Positions 8,046 through 18,102 of a DNA stretch of 64,000 bases are shown here, piece after piece. Both the position numbers and the translations under genes were made by a program. Source of the DNA: Bacteroides stercorirosoris (lineage in GTDB: Bacteria; Bacteroidota; Bacteroidia; Bacteroidales; Bacteroidaceae); the NCBI RefSeq assembly GCF_900142015.1, contig NZ_FQZN01000010.1, forward strand, positions 109,380 through 173,379. Direction: 5' to 3'. The first letter of the stretch is position 1. Every line of letters begins with the position of its first letter. Below the pieces are notes generated by a model that saw only the letters and a list, made by a program, of their open reading frames with translations, ran no database searches and was not told the DNA's origin.

Positions 8046-11000
8046 ATGAAAGAAAAGAAACATCAAACAACACCAAGATTCAAGTGTATTGGCATGTTGT
8101 TGACGCTTGCCCTGATACTGATAGGCCAGGTAGCCCAGGCTCAATCAAAACAAGTAACAGGCGTTGTGAAGGATGCCACAGGAGAGACTGTCATAGGTGC
8201 CAGCGTACTTGAAAAAGGTACACCAAGCAATGGTACGATTACCGATATGGACGGTAACTTCAAGCTAACTGTCAGCAACGGCAATGCCACACTGCAGATT
8301 TCGTTCGTTGGCTATCAAACACAAGAGATCAGCCTGAACGGGAAAAGCTCCATTGCCGTAACATTGAAAGAAGACTCAGAAATGCTGGAAGAAGTTGTGG
8401 TAGTAGGTTATGGTGCACAGAAAAAAGAGAGTGTCATTGGTGCTATCTCTCAGGTATCATCCAAAGACTTATTGTCTACTCCCGCCGCCAACGTATCACA
8501 AGCTATTGCCGGTAAGATTCCCGGTGTAATCACTTCACAGACTTCCGGTGCGCCGGGTGCTGATGATGCCCAGATCTTTATCCGTGGCCGCGCCACCTTT
8601 GCAGGCGATGCGCAACCGCTTATCTTAGTAGACGGTGTGGAACGTGCTTTCTCGCAAATCGCTCCCGATGACATTGAAACCATCTCTGTATTGAAAGATG
8701 CTTCAGCAACAGCTGTTTACGGTGTGCGTGGTGCAAATGGTGTAATGTTGATTACTACTAAGCGTGGTAAGGAACAGAAACCGGAAGTGAGCTTGACTGC
8801 TAACTGGCAGATTCAAAGCCCTACACGTGGAGATACTTACCTGAACTCATATCAGTCCGTTGTACTACTTGAAGAAGCTTTGCGCAACGATGGAATAAAC
8901 TCATGGTACAGCGATAATGATATTGAGATGTATCGTAAATCAGTAACCGGACAATTGAGCGGGGTAGACGCCATGCTCTATCCCAACGTAAATTGGTATG
9001 ATGAGGTGCTTAACAGTACAGCTCCTGCACAACGTTACAACGTAAGTATTCGTGGAGGTACGAAACGTATGCGATACTATGCTTCCGGAGAATTCTACGA
9101 CCAGACTTCTATGTATAAAAACCTGAGTAACGATGCGTATGGAAACAAATCAAGCCTGAACTTCCGCCGTTACGCTTTCCGTGCCAATACCGATTTCTTC
9201 TTGACGAAAGATTTGACTTTCTCGGTAAACTTCGGTACACGCTTTGAGGAACGCAGAGGCCCCAAGACTACAGAAAGAGGCGACTACAGTGAAGTATTCT
9301 ATGAAATCAATCATACTCCGGGCTGGATATTCCCTGTAGCTTATGAAGTACAAAGTGGCGAAACTACCCGCTCACTCTATGGCGGTAGTTCACAGTATCA
9401 GAATAACATCGTAGCTGCATTGGCAGAAGGAGGTTATTACCGTTCAGTAAACACTATTAATGAAACAAACTTCATTGTAGATTATAAATTGGATTGGCTC
9501 ACTGAAGGTTTAAGTGTGAAAGGCATGTTGTCGTTCGACTATGAAAACGAACATCGCAGAAATTATACCAAGAATTTCGCCACCTACGAATTAAACAATC
9601 GTGATAATTATAATTCTATTGATGCTTACAATAAATTCAACACTGATACCGAATTAGCTTATGGTTCTTCTTTCACCTCTATCTATAAACTCTATATGGA
9701 GGCTCAGGTGAATTATGCACGCAAGTTCGGTAAACATGATGTAACCGGTATGATGCTATATATGCAGAATGATTATCGTAATAAAGCTGAACTGGCAGAA
9801 CGTTATCAAGGTATCGTGGGTCGTGTTACTTATGGTTATGATGACCGTTATTTGTTTGAGTTCAATGCCGGTTATAACGGTTCCGAGAACTTTATGAAAG
9901 GTAAACGTTTCGGTTTCTTCCCCTCCGTATCTGTGGGATGGCGTATCACCAACGAAGAATTCATGAAAGGTACACAAGATTGGTTGAACAACCTGAAACT
10001 TCGTGCTTCTTACGGTCAGGTAGGTAATGACATATATAAAATAAATGGCACCAAACAACGCTTCCTGTATGAACAGAAATGGAGCCAGATTGGTAATGAC
10101 TACCGATATGGAGAAACCTGGCAATCCGGTATTTATGAATCTCAATATCCTAACTATGGTGTTACATGGGAACGTGCCCATAAATATAACCTCGGTTTGG
10201 AATTTGGATTGTGGAACGGCCTGCTGAGTGGTAATCTTGACCTCTTCTACGAGAAGCGTAACGACATTCTGACACAGTATCTCACTCGTCCGCAATGGGT
10301 TGGAGTGGCCATGGCAGCTGCCAACTTGGGAAAAACGAAGAACAGCGGTTACGAAATCGAACTGAAACATGCCAACCACATCGGTAAGGATTTCAACTAC
10401 ACAGTGGGACTGACTTACTCTCACGCCAAAAACGAAATCCTCATGATGGACGAACCAGACTTGAAAACAGATTATCGCAAGCGTGAAGGTCATCCTATCA
10501 ATCAGTACTTTGGTCTGGTATGTGATGGATTCATCACACAAGCCGACATTGACGGTGGAAAGCTTCCGGTGTCCAAACTTGGTGAAAACGTAGGAGTAGG
10601 AGATTTGAAGTATCGTGATATGAATGGTGACGGACTGATTGATGAACGTGACGAGACCTTCATCGGCTACAGTGATATTCCGGAAAACACGTACGCGCTG
10701 TCATTGGGAGCTAATTACAAGAACTGGGGATTCAGCGTTATGTTTCAGGGCGTGAATCACGTAAGCCGCTATTATGACGCTGAAGCAATGTTCGCTTTTG
10801 TAAATGGAGGTAAGGTGAAAGAACATCATCTGGACCGTTGGAATCCTTCCAAAAGTGAAGCTGAAAACTTAGCAAATGCCAAATATCCACGTCTTCACTA
10901 TGACAGCTACGGCAATCATAACCAACGCGGAAACTCATTCTTCCTGAAAAACGGTGCATTCATGCGACTGAAAAATATAGAACTGAGCTACACCTTGCCT

Positions 11001-11168
11001 ACTTTGTGGGCCAAGAAAGTAGGGATGAGCGACTGCCGCCTCTATGTAAATGCCAACAATCTGATTACCTGGGATGACTTGGATGGCCTGACCGATCCGG
11101 AAAGCAACGGTTCAAACCGCTATCCGATTATGAAAACCGTAAACTTTGGTGTAAACATTAAATTCTGA
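8046..11168 (+). CDS. susC: SusC-like TonB-dependent outer-membrane transporter 1
   Basis: 1040 residues. Signal peptide ends near residue 33 (VAQAQ). It is followed by a carboxypeptidase-D-regulatory-like domain (about 36-112), the SusC hallmark EEVVVVGYG (about 115-123), a plug domain (contains ILVDGVER and ATAVYGVRGANGV) and a 22-strand-type beta barrel ending in a C-terminal Phe (NIKF). SusC/SusD pairs import oligosaccharides with TonB energy. SusD1 starts 7 bp downstream. The likely cargo is arabino-oligosaccharide, inferred from the locus. Confidence 0.96.
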   Translation: MKEKKHQTTPRFKCIGMLLTLALILIGQVAQAQSKQVTGVVKDATGETVIGASVLEKGTPSNGTITDMDGNFKLTVSNGNATLQISFVGYQTQEISLNGKSSIAVTLKEDSEMLEEVVVVGYGAQKKESVIGAISQVSSKDLLSTPAANVSQAIAGKIPGVITSQTSGAPGADDAQIFIRGRATFAGDAQPLILVDGVERAFSQIAPDDIETISVLKDASATAVYGVRGANGVMLITTKRGKEQKPEVSLTANWQIQSPTRGDTYLNSYQSVVLLEEALRNDGINSWYSDNDIEMYRKSVTGQLSGVDAMLYPNVNWYDEVLNSTAPAQRYNVSIRGGTKRMRYYASGEFYDQTSMYKNLSNDAYGNKSSLNFRRYAFRANTDFFLTKDLTFSVNFGTRFEERRGPKTTERGDYSEVFYEINHTPGWIFPVAYEVQSGETTRSLYGGSSQYQNNIVAALAEGGYYRSVNTINETNFIVDYKLDWLTEGLSVKGMLSFDYENEHRRNYTKNFATYELNNRDNYNSIDAYNKFNTDTELAYGSSFTSIYKLYMEAQVNYARKFGKHDVTGMMLYMQNDYRNKAELAERYQGIVGRVTYGYDDRYLFEFNAGYNGSENFMKGKRFGFFPSVSVGWRITNEEFMKGTQDWLNNLKLRASYGQVGNDIYKINGTKQRFLYEQKWSQIGNDYRYGETWQSGIYESQYPNYGVTWERAHKYNLGLEFGLWNGLLSGNLDLFYEKRNDILTQYLTRPQWVGVAMAAANLGKTKNSGYEIELKHANHIGKDFNYTVGLTYSHAKNEILMMDEPDLKTDYRKREGHPINQYFGLVCDGFITQADIDGGKLPVSKLGENVGVGDLKYRDMNGDGLIDERDETFIGYSDIPENTYALSLGANYKNWGFSVMFQGVNHVSRYYDAEAMFAFVNGGKVKEHHLDRWNPSKSEAENLANAKYPRLHYDSYGNHNQRGNSFFLKNGAFMRLKNIELSYTLPTLWAKKVGMSDCRLYVNANNLITWDDLDGLTDPESNGSNRYPIMKTVNFGVNIKF

Positions 11169-11175
11169 TAGAAAC

Positions 11176-12951
11176 ATGAAGAAAGCATTATTATACAGTA
11201 TATTCGCCCTTGGTATTGCCTCCACTACCCTAACCTCCTGCGAGGATATATTCGGTGGCTTCCTTGACAAACAACCCAGCAATGAGTTGACCGGCGAACA
11301 AGTGTTCAGTGATTGGAATCTGACGGTACAGTTCCACCTCGACACTTACAATTTCCTGCGCCACGGTGCAGGTCGCATCAGTACTACTTGGCTAGATGCA
11401 GCAACCGATTTGGCTGAGACTTCCTATGGGAATGGTGTAAGAACCTCTTTCAATATCGGTAACTTCTATGGAGGTTCGGGTGCATCCGAACTGGTTGATA
11501 CTTGGGAACACTACTATCGCGGCATCCGCAAATGCAATATGCTTCTCACCCGCATAGAAGAAGTGCCCCAAAACCCTGCCGACAGCGAAGACAAATATAA
11601 TAGAGACAAAAAGAACTATATAGCGGAAGCCCGCTTCCTGCGCGCATACTTTTACTGGGAACTGTTTCTGCGCTACGGTCCTATCCCCATTGTGACAGAA
11701 GTGCTTGACCCTAACGGCGATTTGATGAGTAAATATACGACTCGTCCCACGACAAAAGAGTATGTAGTAGACTTTATTTTAGAGGAACTCAAAAGCTGTG
11801 AAGGTAATTTATTGGATTATGAAACAGCATGGGCATCAAGTACTGCAGGACGCATCGGTCAGCCTATGGCATGCGCACTCCGGTCACGCATTATGCTCTT
11901 CATGGCAAGTCCGCGCTATAGTAGCGAATCTGGTATCACTTGGCAACAGGCTGCTGATGTTGCCAAAGAATTCATTGACACCTATGGAGCAAACTTTGCA
12001 TTGTTCAATGCTAAAGATGCTACCGGTGCCACTTTAGGAATAGAGAACTATACCAATGCACTGCTGAGAACCGCCTATCAAGGTAGCAACAAGGAAGTTA
12101 TCTTCTACCGAAATGATGACAAGCAGAATTGGGGCAATATAAAAAATGACACACCGGTAGGTGAAGGAGGAAACGGTGGTCTTTGCCCGTCACAGAATCT
12201 GGTGGATATGTACGACATGGTGGACGGTTCTTCTCCCTTTAGCGAGTATGATGCTACCGGCGCCCCGGTATATACCGGCAATTCAATGATTCCCGCCATC
12301 AACCCGGCAAGCGGTTACAATGATGCCCAACCGTGGAGCAATCGCGATCCGCGTCTGGCTGCCACAGTTCTCTATCAAGGAGCTGAATGGGGTAGCGGAA
12401 GCATTGACGTAAGATTTGGAATGCGTGACAACCCAAGAGGTAATGCAAACTCTACTCCTACAGGATACTATGTACGCAAGTATATTCCCGAATCAATTCT
12501 TAGCGTTGAACATTCCGGAACAGCCTATCGCCTGTGGACTATCATTCGCTATGCTGAAATCATGATGAACTATGCAGAAGCTATGAATGAAGTGAACGGC
12601 CCTTGCAGTGAAGTGTATTCCATGCTCGACCAAATACGCGAACGCGCAGGTATCTCAGGCAGCGTGGCAAACCGCACCGACTTGAATACCAAAGATAAGA
12701 TGCGCAACTTCATCCATAAAGAACGCACCATCGAATTTGCATTCGAAGAGCATCGCGCATGGGATGTTCGGCGCTGGAATGTAGCAACTGAAGCGTTATC
12801 ACGTGACATCTACGGAGTGAATGTGGCTGAAAATGGAGCCATCACACGTAAAGTAGCCCAAAAACGCGTATTCGAAGATAAAATGTATCTCTATCCGATA
12901 CCTGAGGGAGAATACTGGAAGACGAACATTGAAAATAATCCAGGCTGGTAA
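11176..12951 (+). CDS. susD: SusD-like surface glycan-binding lipoprotein 1
   Basis: 591 residues; lipobox LTSC (Cys22). It has the SusD/RagB layout: N-terminal TPR-like helices (RKCNMLLTRIEEVP, YIAEARFLRAYFYWEL) and a C-terminal region with RDPRLAATVLYQG and EHRAWDVRRWN, both family signatures. It partners SusC1 as the lid of the importer and binds the polysaccharide at the cell surface. It is cotranscribed with susC1 (7-bp gap) and lies 18 bp before susC2. Confidence 0.95.
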   Translation: MKKALLYSIFALGIASTTLTSCEDIFGGFLDKQPSNELTGEQVFSDWNLTVQFHLDTYNFLRHGAGRISTTWLDAATDLAETSYGNGVRTSFNIGNFYGGSGASELVDTWEHYYRGIRKCNMLLTRIEEVPQNPADSEDKYNRDKKNYIAEARFLRAYFYWELFLRYGPIPIVTEVLDPNGDLMSKYTTRPTTKEYVVDFILEELKSCEGNLLDYETAWASSTAGRIGQPMACALRSRIMLFMASPRYSSESGITWQQAADVAKEFIDTYGANFALFNAKDATGATLGIENYTNALLRTAYQGSNKEVIFYRNDDKQNWGNIKNDTPVGEGGNGGLCPSQNLVDMYDMVDGSSPFSEYDATGAPVYTGNSMIPAINPASGYNDAQPWSNRDPRLAATVLYQGAEWGSGSIDVRFGMRDNPRGNANSTPTGYYVRKYIPESILSVEHSGTAYRLWTIIRYAEIMMNYAEAMNEVNGPCSEVYSMLDQIRERAGISGSVANRTDLNTKDKMRNFIHKERTIEFAFEEHRAWDVRRWNVATEALSRDIYGVNVAENGAITRKVAQKRVFEDKMYLYPIPEGEYWKTNIENNPGW

Positions 12952-12969
12952 TCTTAAATCGAATATATT

Positions 12970-15900
12970 ATGTATAACAATATGAATCATATAATGAACA
13001 AACTGGCAGGAATCAGCAAATTCCTGTTGTTGGGAGTCCTGATTATCCTATCCGGTACAGTCCGGGCACAGGACGAACAGATATTAAAAGGGCGTATCTT
13101 AGATCCTGACGGTACCCCAATTCCGGGAGCTATTGTGAACGTGACCGAGCAGAGCCGCATAGCTCTGTCTGATGATAACGGTTTCTTCAGTTTGAAGAAT
13201 GTAAAAGTAGGCGATGAACTCTGCGTAAGTAGCATAGGCTACAAGAATACTACGGCTACAGCCGAATTTGATGATAACTTCAAAATTGTGATGGAACCTG
13301 ACATAGACGAATATCTACACACAATGCCAATAGCTTTCACCCGCAAACCAAAGAAGTTTATGACTGAATCCACCTCGGCAGTAGCTGGTGAAAAGCTACA
13401 GAAGTATCCCATTACGGTGCTCCAGAATGCATTTTCTTCTACTGTTACAGGTATGGAGACTTATGAGTGGTCCAGCGAACCGGGATGGACGGAAACCGCC
13501 ATGTATATCCGCGGTATACGTACCATGAACTCCGGTGCCCGCAATCCGCTAATAATTGTAGACAATGTAGAACGCGACCTTTCATTTCTCGACGCTTTCC
13601 CCATTGAGAATATCACTATTCTGAAAGATGCAGCCGCAACAGCCATCTATGGTATGCGCGGTGCCAATGGTGCCATTCTGGTAACCACGAAACGCGGTGA
13701 AACAGGAAAGACGAAGATAGACTTCACGCAAGAAGTAGGTTTCCAGATGTTGAGCAACAAAATGGAAAACCAGAATGCATATAACAAAGCACTGACTACC
13801 AACCGGGTACTCTATCTGGATGGAAGCAATCCACAATACTCGGATGAACAAATTGAAATGTATCGTCGTGTGACTGCCGGTGAAGAACTGGAAGGTATAG
13901 ACCGATACCGGTACTTCAATACGAACTGGTTTGATGAGTTGTATCGCGACATGGCTCCTACCTATAAAACAAATATGCAGATCAGTGGCGGAAGCAGCCG
14001 TGCACGTTACTATGTATCATTCTCATATCTCCGCCAAGAAGGTATGTGGAATTCCAAATGGACGGAATATAATGACAAATTCAGTACCCAGCACGTTTTG
14101 AACCGCTATAACCTGCGCTCCAATCTGGACATTGACGTAAACAAGTATCTGAATGTATCATTGGACCTGGGTGGACGTATCGATAATATCTCTCAGCCCC
14201 GTACCGGTGTATTCTCATTGGTAACGTTCGGTGCAGTAGAAGCCGACCCGATGGCTCCTGTTTACACACCCAACGGAGAATTGTACTCCAAGAACACAGC
14301 TCAGAATCCTGCACGTTTGTTAGGTTCATCCGGACAGGACAAAAACCGTCGTCGTAACTTGTATTCTACCGTTAATGTGACAGGCGACCTGTCCGAACTG
14401 GTGAGAGGACTGAAAGCAAACGTAACAGTTAGTTTTGATGCCTTTGATGTATTTCAATCTACTCAGGATAACAGTGTGAATTCTTACGAGTACGATTACA
14501 TGAATATGAACGTAAAAGATCCGTCACAGTTTGAATACAAACAAACTACCAAGTATTCTGCTTTGACCAACCCATCTGCCAATGAACGCGCCAACTACTA
14601 CAATTTTAATTTCAATGCCGGTTTCAGCTATAACCGGTCATTTGGGAAACATGCTGTAGATGCCCGCGCCTTCATACGTACATATCAGAATATGGAAAAC
14701 GTACGCGACGCTAACAACCATGATGTAGGCAAGCTTTCGTCCAACCGTTTCTTGTCATACAACGGACAGGCAACTTATGTATATGATAACAAGTATATCC
14801 TTTCTGGAAACTTTTCGCGGATGGCCAGTGATAACTACGCACCGGAAGACCGCTGGGGAAATTTCTACGGAGCCTCTCTTGGTTGGGTAGCTTCAGAAGA
14901 AGCATGGTTGAAAAACAAGAATATCAGCCTGCTGAAACTACGCGCTTCATTCGGTCACGTTGGTCAATCTTCTACGGGCAGTAATCGTTACCCCTACCAA
15001 AGTACTTTTGGAACAAGTACCGGTTATAGCTTTGGAACTTCCAATACAGGCGTAGGCGGGGTGGCAGAAACCCTCTCCGGCAATCACAACAATAAATGGG
15101 AACTCTCTGATATGCTTAATGTCGGCGTAGATTTCGACTTCTGGCATAAGAGACTCTACGGCTCATTCGACGCGTTCAAGGAATGGCGTTCCAATATTCT
15201 TGTAACCCGTTCCAATACTCCCAGCCTTTTGGGTATCGGTGTAGCACAAGATGCCTATGGAAAAGCCGAAACCAAAGGTATGGAGTTAACAATCGGACAT
15301 CGTAACCGCATTGGTAAAGTGACTTATTTCTTGGAAGGCATGCTGACTTGGAATACCAACAAGATTACCGAAATGGACGAAACGGAACCGAATGTAGAGT
15401 GGCAGCGCAAGACTGGTAAACGGATATTTGAATACACTTCTGTAGCCGGACTTTATGAAAATGTATTCAACGGAACAGTAGGTGGTTGGAATATTTATAA
15501 GTTCCAACAATGGGCAAGCGATCCCAACCTGATTGCTACCAGTCAACAAGATGCTATCGATCATCCGGAAAAATATCCGTATAATACGGCTGCAGGTAGT
15601 GCAAAAAGGCAAGATCTCGGTACAGCTGTTTTCAAAGATTTGAACGGTGACCGCCAAATTGATGAAAATGACATGATTCCGAGTGGTTATACCATTATCC
15701 CCGAAATAACTCCTTCCTTGTCTTTTGGTGTTGAATATGCAGGTTTTGATTTACAGGCAACGCTCACGGCATATCTGAATCGTTCAGTATTCATCTCACC
15801 TGCCATGACTTGGTCTCCTTGGGGACACCAGGCAACTCATGAAATCACTAAGGCATGGGGATACTACACGGATGATCCGAATGACCCTCGAAACGTCAAT

Positions 15901-16215
15901 GCAACCTATCCGCGTCCCACGTATGCTGGATTCAATCCTATTGACAGTGAAAGAAGTACTAACACTTATATGAATGATATCTGGATAGTTAATGGAAATT
16001 ATCTGTCACTACGCAACATTGAACTCGGATACTCTTTGCCCAAAAGACTGATTGCAAAAGCCGGTATGACCAAATGCCGTATCTACTTTAGCGGATACAA
16101 CTTATTCAACTGGAGTCACTTACCTGATAATCTGGATCCGGAAAAGCCTATGAGTTACACATGGTGGTATCCTAAGACCCGCACATTCTCTTTTGGTATA
16201 AACGTTGGTTTCTAA
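12970..16215 (+). CDS. SusC-like TonB-dependent transporter 2 (atypical linker)
   Basis: 1081 residues. Signal peptide ends near VRAQ (about residue 34); ATGs at 12970, 12991 and 13000 are all possible starts. It contains a carboxypeptidase-like domain (GRILDPDGTPIPGAIV), a plug (IIVDNVERD, ATAIYGMRGANGAI) and a barrel ending in GINVGF. Unlike SusC1 it lacks the EEVVVVGYG motif before the plug; that position instead has the run TMPIAFTRKPKKF. This places it in a distinct SusC subgroup. Two SusC/D pairs in one arabinan locus also occur, as I recall, in B. thetaiotaomicron, where they may handle different oligosaccharide lengths or branching. Confidence 0.93.
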   Translation: MYNNMNHIMNKLAGISKFLLLGVLIILSGTVRAQDEQILKGRILDPDGTPIPGAIVNVTEQSRIALSDDNGFFSLKNVKVGDELCVSSIGYKNTTATAEFDDNFKIVMEPDIDEYLHTMPIAFTRKPKKFMTESTSAVAGEKLQKYPITVLQNAFSSTVTGMETYEWSSEPGWTETAMYIRGIRTMNSGARNPLIIVDNVERDLSFLDAFPIENITILKDAAATAIYGMRGANGAILVTTKRGETGKTKIDFTQEVGFQMLSNKMENQNAYNKALTTNRVLYLDGSNPQYSDEQIEMYRRVTAGEELEGIDRYRYFNTNWFDELYRDMAPTYKTNMQISGGSSRARYYVSFSYLRQEGMWNSKWTEYNDKFSTQHVLNRYNLRSNLDIDVNKYLNVSLDLGGRIDNISQPRTGVFSLVTFGAVEADPMAPVYTPNGELYSKNTAQNPARLLGSSGQDKNRRRNLYSTVNVTGDLSELVRGLKANVTVSFDAFDVFQSTQDNSVNSYEYDYMNMNVKDPSQFEYKQTTKYSALTNPSANERANYYNFNFNAGFSYNRSFGKHAVDARAFIRTYQNMENVRDANNHDVGKLSSNRFLSYNGQATYVYDNKYILSGNFSRMASDNYAPEDRWGNFYGASLGWVASEEAWLKNKNISLLKLRASFGHVGQSSTGSNRYPYQSTFGTSTGYSFGTSNTGVGGVAETLSGNHNNKWELSDMLNVGVDFDFWHKRLYGSFDAFKEWRSNILVTRSNTPSLLGIGVAQDAYGKAETKGMELTIGHRNRIGKVTYFLEGMLTWNTNKITEMDETEPNVEWQRKTGKRIFEYTSVAGLYENVFNGTVGGWNIYKFQQWASDPNLIATSQQDAIDHPEKYPYNTAAGSAKRQDLGTAVFKDLNGDRQIDENDMIPSGYTIIPEITPSLSFGVEYAGFDLQATLTAYLNRSVFISPAMTWSPWGHQATHEITKAWGYYTDDPNDPRNVNATYPRPTYAGFNPIDSERSTNTYMNDIWIVNGNYLSLRNIELGYSLPKRLIAKAGMTKCRIYFSGYNLFNWSHLPDNLDPEKPMSYTWWYPKTRTFSFGINVGF

Positions 16216-16234
16216 CCTTTCAATAAACAAGATT

Positions 16235-18061
16235 ATGAATATGAAAAAGTTTATAAAATATATAGCAATAGCGCTGTTAGCATCCGGAACTTCTTCCTGC
16301 AGCGACTTTCTGGAAAAGGAAGTGGACTTGACCCTCTCCGAGGAGCAAGTATTCAGAAGCTACGAAAACACCCGTGGTTTCTTAGCCAATATTTACACTT
16401 ATTTACCGGACGCTTTTGTTGGCTACACAGATGGACAATTCCGAAGCGCATCCCGCGATTGCATGACCGATAACGCTTTAGGTTGGTGGTCAGTACTGTA
16501 TTATGGCAGTGTACTTACAGATGGTTATTCAGCTATTAACCACCCGTTCGCCAATGACTTTTGGCCCAAAAACAGCAGAGCTATCCGGGCATCAAATCTA
16601 TTCCTAAAGAATGTTCGCGAAGAAGTAGTTGGCAACTATGATAAGACCGGTGACGATAATCATTTGTATGATCGCTATGTGGCCGAAGCCAAATTGCTTC
16701 GTGCCATCTTCCACTTCGACATGTCTTCTTGGTTTGGCGACATCATTATTGCAGGCGACGATGAAGAGGGTGTACCCATCGTTTTCCAACAGAATGACCC
16801 ACGCATGAATGTACCGCGCAATAAATGTGCAGACGTTATGAAATGGGTTGCCGACCAATGCGACTTGGTAAAAGACGTATTGCCGTTCCGCTACAGCAAC
16901 GAAAATGAGAATTGGGGACGCGTGAATGGTGCCGCTGCTTATGCCTTAAAGGCAAGGGCCCTGCTTTACAGAGCTTCTCCACTAAACAATCCGACCAATA
17001 ACATTGAATGGTGGAAAGAAGCCGCCGAAGCAGCGCGTGCGTTCATAACCAGAAACAATCAACAAACGAAGCCATACAAGCTATACAGAACATCTGATAA
17101 TGATCCTACACAGAACTATTATCAATGTTTCGTAACAACCCCATATTTCAACGACGAATATATCTTGACCCGTTCAGTATGGACCACTCATACAGTGGAG
17201 GATTATCTGGCTCCTGCCGGCTTTACCAATTCAAGCGGCCGAACGAATCCGACCCAGAATTTAGTTGATTCTTATGAAACAATCAATGGTTTGCCCATTG
17301 ACCAAGACCCAAGTTACGACCCTCAAAATCCGTATGCCAACCGAGATCCGCGCCTTGAACAGACGATCCTGCATCAGGGCTCCATCTGGGGAGACAAACT
17401 GAATGAGGAGGAACGTGCCATTGACGTATCTTATCCTAGCGGAGCAGACTATGAGACACAAAACGGTGGTACATTAACAGGTTACTATACAAAAAAGTAC
17501 TTGAACAATATGTCATTCAAGAGTCCGTCAAACTATAATCATGTGTGTCCCATTTTCCGTTTCGGAGAGGTTTTATTGAACGCAGCTGAAGCCGTAAACG
17601 AAGCCTATGGACCATCCGAAGCTTATCAATATATCAACGAATTACGCGATCGCGTAGGTATGCCTGCTTATAGCGGCATGAATCAGGAACAACTCCGTGA
17701 ACGCATTCGCAACGAGCGACGTATTGAACTGTGCTTTGAAGACCACCGTTTCTTCGACGAACGTCGCTGGAAGCTTTTTGAAGCTCAAACACCATCCAGC
17801 GAAAAAAATCTGCCATACTACAAGCAGGTCTATAATCTTTATGGTGTCACTGTTACAAATCCGGAAAATGCAGTGTACACATACGGCTCTGCCAGAAATT
17901 ATCCCTCACGCACATTCAATGTGCCTAAGAATTACTACTTCCCGATACCCGATGCGGAAACTAAGAGACTGCCGAGGCTGGGACAAAATCAAGGTTGGGA
18001 ACTCAGTACTTCTACAGGTGGAGATGAAAACGATTCGAATGAAGAAACTCCGGCTGAATAA
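16235..18061 (+). CDS. SusD-like glycan-binding lipoprotein 2
   Basis: 608 residues from the ATG at 16235. An upstream TTG at 16205 is inside susC2 and was rejected. A second ATG at 16241 (MKKFIKY) is equally possible. Lipobox GTSSC (Cys22). SusD/RagB features: YVAEAKLLRAIFHF in the helical core, NRDPRLEQTILHQG, and EDHRFFDERRWKLF near the C-terminus. The C-terminal tail after NQGWEL is acidic (DEND, EE). It pairs with SusC2, whose stop is 19 bp upstream. The ligand is probably an arabinan fragment, from context only. Confidence 0.93.
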   Translation: MNMKKFIKYIAIALLASGTSSCSDFLEKEVDLTLSEEQVFRSYENTRGFLANIYTYLPDAFVGYTDGQFRSASRDCMTDNALGWWSVLYYGSVLTDGYSAINHPFANDFWPKNSRAIRASNLFLKNVREEVVGNYDKTGDDNHLYDRYVAEAKLLRAIFHFDMSSWFGDIIIAGDDEEGVPIVFQQNDPRMNVPRNKCADVMKWVADQCDLVKDVLPFRYSNENENWGRVNGAAAYALKARALLYRASPLNNPTNNIEWWKEAAEAARAFITRNNQQTKPYKLYRTSDNDPTQNYYQCFVTTPYFNDEYILTRSVWTTHTVEDYLAPAGFTNSSGRTNPTQNLVDSYETINGLPIDQDPSYDPQNPYANRDPRLEQTILHQGSIWGDKLNEEERAIDVSYPSGADYETQNGGTLTGYYTKKYLNNMSFKSPSNYNHVCPIFRFGEVLLNAAEAVNEAYGPSEAYQYINELRDRVGMPAYSGMNQEQLRERIRNERRIELCFEDHRFFDERRWKLFEAQTPSSEKNLPYYKQVYNLYGVTVTNPENAVYTYGSARNYPSRTFNVPKNYYFPIPDAETKRLPRLGQNQGWELSTSTGGDENDSNEETPAE

Positions 18062-18102
18062 AGGGAAAATGTTACAGAACAAAACATCTAAAGAATTAAG
18101 TT

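Noticed and set aside
9756..10541. Long antisense reading frame (261 codons) across susC1
   Set aside because: It lies entirely inside a well-supported susC gene, has no signal, domain or start context, and is a codon-bias shadow; the same holds for 25075-25818 in araA and 37111-37881 in vorB.
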